6,246 nucleotides of DNA from contig JAJTHA010000237.1 in the NCBI GenBank assembly GCA_021299565.1, forward strand, positions 1 to 6,246, given 5' to 3'. A program made the position numbers and the translations under genes. Position 1 is the first letter of the stretch. Every line of letters begins with the position of its first letter. The DNA comes from Candidatus Caenarcanales bacterium (GTDB lineage: Bacteria > Cyanobacteriota > Vampirovibrionia > LMEP-6097). Shown here in pieces: positions 3,986-6,246 of this stretch. Below the pieces are notes generated by a model. That model was not told the DNA's origin. It did no database searches and worked only from the letters and a program-made list of their open reading frames with translations.

Positions 3986-6184
3986 ATGACATTCAACGGT
4001 TTAGATATTAGTGTTTCGGGGATGCTTACAGCGCAAGTAGGATTAGATGCAACGTCTAACAACATCGCGAATGCAAACACCGAGGGTTACACCAGAAAAG
4101 TAGTTCATTACAAAGAAGGTGTTTCGGTGGAAAACGGTGGCAATAGTAAAATCCGTTTGTTAAGTGGAGTTTTGATTAGCTCTTTGGATAGAGTAAGAAA
4201 CGCTTTTCTGGATCAACAAGTTCGAAAACAAAGCTCAAATTCTGGTAGAGATAGTGCCTTGTACGATATTGCAATTGCTATGAATGATATATTGGGTGAG
4301 CCTAGTGATTCAGGTCTAACCTCTAAAATCAATAAGTTTTTCCAATCTGCAAACGACCTTGCTGCCAATCCTGAATTACAAACCGCAAAAACAGTTTTTA
4401 TCAATTCTGCTGACGCATTAGCTGATGTGTTTAATCAAATCGACACCTCTATTGGATTATTAAAGGGTAGTTTAGAAGCTCAACCATCTGGACTCATGCC
4501 GATAAAAGTAAAAGAACTAAACGAAAAACTCGAACTACTCGCCGAAGTGCACCAAAAAGCTCTAGCTCTTAATAGTAGAGGTAGTTTTGCTGCTGAGCTT
4601 GAAGACCAGAGAGATTTACTTTTGGATCAAGTTAGTAATTTATTAAATTTTGATATAGTCAGAAGAGGTGGCGGTGAACTAAGTAGCTTAAATCTACAAA
4701 TCAACGCTTCTGAAGCTTTAGTAACAAGCTCAACAGCTTTTCCAAACACAGATTCGGCTATTCCAGGTATTACACCAATAACCAATAGCTTGGTATTAGA
4801 AGTAAATAATGGTAGTGGAACCACTGTTGGTCCTTTTACAGTGAATTTTGAAGCAAATTCAAGTATCAGAGATGTAGTCGACAAAATCAACAAAACTTAC
4901 AAAGCCGCGGGTGGTGAAGGTTCTATCGCCTCTGTAAATTCAGGTGGTAATCTTGTTTTACAAACTTCATTAATGGACGGTTCAGCAAATAATTTAAATG
5001 CCTATGTTGATATCGATGCAGGTAGTACTGCCTTAGGCGCCCTAGGTCTTACTGCTGGCACAACTAACGGCACAAACCCAACAACTTTTACTATACTTGA
5101 TAGCCAAGGAGTCCACTATAAAATGGATTATATCCCTGGTGCAAACGAAGCTGGAAGCAATCCTGGTAAATTAGTTATCAAGACCAATGACTCAGCAGCA
5201 ACAATCACTGGATATTACGATAAACCTTCAGGTGCTGTAGGTGGTTATATGGAAGCCAACTCCGAACAAATAGCAGAAATGCGACAAGAACTTTCGGATT
5301 TTGCTATGTCAATCAAAAATGCTGTAAATAAGGTTTTAGTTTTAGGTAAAACTGCCAATGGCACTACTGGACAGGCTTTGTTTACGGGCACCAATGCTGC
5401 TAATTTTCAAGTTAGAAGTGATGTGCTCGCGAACAACTCACTAATTACTCAAGGTAAAACAGGTGCTATTAGTGATGGTGCTATTGCTCAAGAAGTTTCT
5501 GATTTATTTTTTGGAACCAATAATATTATTAGCGATGATTCAATTGCCGAAAAAATTTACTTAGATTCTAATGCAACTACTACTGTCAGCAGTAAAATTG
5601 CTTTGATACCAGGACAACCTCTTACAATTTACGCTGATGGCATTATCAATGACAACGGTAGCCAAGTGAATGCAGGTACCAATGGCTTTGGCGGAGGCAG
5701 CTTAATACAGTTTGAATTCTTGGATGCTTCTGGTACTGTTGTTGGCGCAACCAACAACTTTCCAGCAAGTGCTGGAGCTCCTGTAGATAGAGTAACTTTT
5801 AATGGTCCAATACCAGCTGGTGCTGCTTTTATTAGATTTAGAACTAATGCTGCAACATTTAATGACAATAATGTGAGCAATAACTTGGGGCATTTTGGTC
5901 TTTCTGTAATTCAAGGTACGGATGTGGAATCTGCCGATAATTTAAATACCAAAGTATCAGATCTAGTGGGGGATTTTGGTACCAGAGGTAATGTCGCTCA
6001 AAGCAAGAAAGAAAACTCAGAAAATCTTTTTATTTCAATGGATGAAAGAAGACAAAGTATCATGGGTGTATCAGTGGAAGAAGAAGCCGCAAACTTAATC
6101 AGATATCAAAACGCTTTTAGTGCTAATGCCAAAGTAATTAGTATTTGGAATCAGGTATTTGATGCGATTATAAATATCCTATAA
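3986..6184 (+). CDS. flgK: Flagellar hook-associated protein 1 FlgK, with two inserted domains
   Basis: FlgK is the first junction protein, assembling at the distal end of the hook. Residues 6-40 are the rod/hook-family N-terminal signature (SGMLTAQVGLDATSNNIANANTEGYTR in register, with the N-N-I-A-N-x-N-T-x-G-Y core). Residues 689-732 are the matching C-terminal block, with GVSVEEEAANLIRYQNAFSA (694-713) and a hydrophobic end helix. FlgK-specific features include the helical D1 stretch AELEDQRDLLLDQVS (203-217) and GGYMEANSEQI (419-429). At 732 residues it is well above the roughly 550 of enterobacterial FlgK. The excess is explained by the shared module (267-363) and a second insert (about 520-645) that looks like a carbohydrate-binding beta-sandwich. 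There are no cysteines. An AAGGA site (3971-3975) overlaps the flgL2 stop, 10 bases from the ATG. Gene order flgL-flgL-flgK is the reverse of the common flgK-flgL. Confidence 0.95.
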   Translation: MTFNGLDISVSGMLTAQVGLDATSNNIANANTEGYTRKVVHYKEGVSVENGGNSKIRLLSGVLISSLDRVRNAFLDQQVRKQSSNSGRDSALYDIAIAMNDILGEPSDSGLTSKINKFFQSANDLAANPELQTAKTVFINSADALADVFNQIDTSIGLLKGSLEAQPSGLMPIKVKELNEKLELLAEVHQKALALNSRGSFAAELEDQRDLLLDQVSNLLNFDIVRRGGGELSSLNLQINASEALVTSSTAFPNTDSAIPGITPITNSLVLEVNNGSGTTVGPFTVNFEANSSIRDVVDKINKTYKAAGGEGSIASVNSGGNLVLQTSLMDGSANNLNAYVDIDAGSTALGALGLTAGTTNGTNPTTFTILDSQGVHYKMDYIPGANEAGSNPGKLVIKTNDSAATITGYYDKPSGAVGGYMEANSEQIAEMRQELSDFAMSIKNAVNKVLVLGKTANGTTGQALFTGTNAANFQVRSDVLANNSLITQGKTGAISDGAIAQEVSDLFFGTNNIISDDSIAEKIYLDSNATTTVSSKIALIPGQPLTIYADGIINDNGSQVNAGTNGFGGGSLIQFEFLDASGTVVGATNNFPASAGAPVDRVTFNGPIPAGAAFIRFRTNAATFNDNNVSNNLGHFGLSVIQGTDVESADNLNTKVSDLVGDFGTRGNVAQSKKENSENLFISMDERRQSIMGVSVEEEAANLIRYQNAFSANAKVISIWNQVFDAIINIL
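4784..5074 (+). repeat. Shared hook-IN-like module, copy in FlgK
   Basis: Residues 267-363 of FlgK. Anchors are V-N-N-G (273-276), K-I-N (300-302), A-G-G-E-G-S (308-313), T-S-L-M-D-G (327-332), L-G-L (353-355) and N-G (361-362). It is the most diverged of the three copies but keeps the order and spacing, and sits in the variable D2-type region, as in the FlgL proteins. Confidence 0.7.
5543..5920 (+). other. Inserted beta-sandwich domain in FlgK, carbohydrate-binding-like
   Basis: Residues about 520-645 lie between the helical segment ending EVSDLFFG and the conserved pre-C-terminal stretch starting NLNTKVSDLVG, where FlgK proteins usually have only a short link. The pattern is a strand with IALIPGQPLTIYADG (538-552), then IQFEFLDASGTVVG (574-587), then PIPAGAAFIRFRTNA (608-622), then a final strand GHFGLSVIQG (635-644). 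This order (PG-x-x-L/Y-x-x-x, F-x-D-x-x-G, P-A-G-A-x-x-x-R-x-R) is what I associate with CBM_4_9/galactose-binding-like jelly rolls. Fold and ligand are inferred from pattern only. Confidence 0.5.
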
Positions 6185-6185
6185 T
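6180..6185 (+). promoter_or_regulatory. Candidate -10 box for folD overlapping the flgK stop codon
   Basis: This is a perfect TATAAT that contains the flgK TAA stop (6182-6184). Only seven bases separate it from the folD ATG, so a transcript from it would begin at about 6192-6193, on or next to the start codon. A weak -35-like TTGATG (6159-6164) sits 15 bases upstream. No ribosome site is visible before folD. The alternative is simple read-through from flgK. Confidence 0.4.
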
Positions 6186-6192
6186 AGTACTG

Positions 6193-6246
6193 ATGTCTAC
6201 AAAAATTATTGACGGCAAGGCAATTGCAGCTGAAATCAAAAACGAA
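6193..6246 (+). CDS. folD: Methylenetetrahydrofolate dehydrogenase/cyclohydrolase FolD N-terminus (partial)
   Basis: Only 18 codons are present before the right edge. The N-terminal pattern IIDGKAIAAEIKNE (residues 5-18) is the well-known start of FolD (x-I-I-D-G-K-x-x-A-x-x-I-x-x-E), the bifunctional enzyme that interconverts 5,10-methylene-, methenyl- and 10-formyl-tetrahydrofolate. It starts 9 bases after the flgK stop codon without a recognisable Shine-Dalgarno sequence. It is a housekeeping gene, so its place behind flgK is adjacency rather than functional linkage. The catalytic lysine and NADP-binding regions lie outside the window. Confidence 0.85.
   Translation, partial: MSTKIIDGKAIAAEIKNE

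Noticed and set aside
1446..6184. Phage, insertion-sequence or defence-system content behind the unusual modules.
   Set aside because: No transposase, integrase, terminal repeats or direct target repeats are visible, and the inserts are in frame within intact axial proteins.

Overview
The window is an AT-rich bacterial chromosomal segment with five or six tightly packed protein genes and one true intergenic region. It has three parts. Positions 1-1301 are a minus-strand pair: the tRNA 2-thiouridylase gene mnmA, followed by the first 51 codons of a carbamoyltransferase, most likely aspartate carbamoyltransferase (pyrB), cut by the left edge. Positions 1302-1445 are a divergent intergenic region. 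Positions 1446-6184 are a plus-strand flagellar operon encoding hook-filament junction proteins, in the order flgL-like (call it FlgL1), flgL (FlgL2), flgK. The first codons of folD begin at 6193 and are cut by the right edge.

The organism carries flagella. MnmA has a Cys-Cys motif followed by an acidic/Gly-rich turn and a PCxxCN catalytic loop, which I recall from cyanobacterial-type MnmA. Combined with low GC, Shine-Dalgarno-type ribosome sites and a flagellar operon (photosynthetic cyanobacteria do not have flagella), this suggests a non-photosynthetic relative of Cyanobacteria (Melainabacteria/Vampirovibrionia type). That assignment is inference only.

The three flagellar genes are separated by 10 and 13 bases, each with its own ribosome site, and probably form one transcript. 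FlgK attaches to the end of the hook and FlgL attaches to FlgK; together they form the adaptor on which the flagellin filament grows. The three products total 1569 residues without one cysteine, as expected for axial proteins exported through the flagellar type III channel.

The most interesting content is in the variable, outward-facing parts of these proteins. All three carry the same module of about 97-98 residues, related in appearance to the flagellin hook IN motif. Subtracting it brings both FlgL proteins back to the usual FlgL length. FlgK carries a second insertion of about 125 residues that reads like a jelly-roll carbohydrate-binding domain. FlgL is also duplicated in tandem, and the first copy has lost the family's S-P-x-D-D-P signature. 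folD has no visible ribosome site but has a perfect TATAAT overlapping the flgK stop codon, placed to give a leaderless mRNA. I see no CRISPR array, mobile element, tRNA or rRNA.
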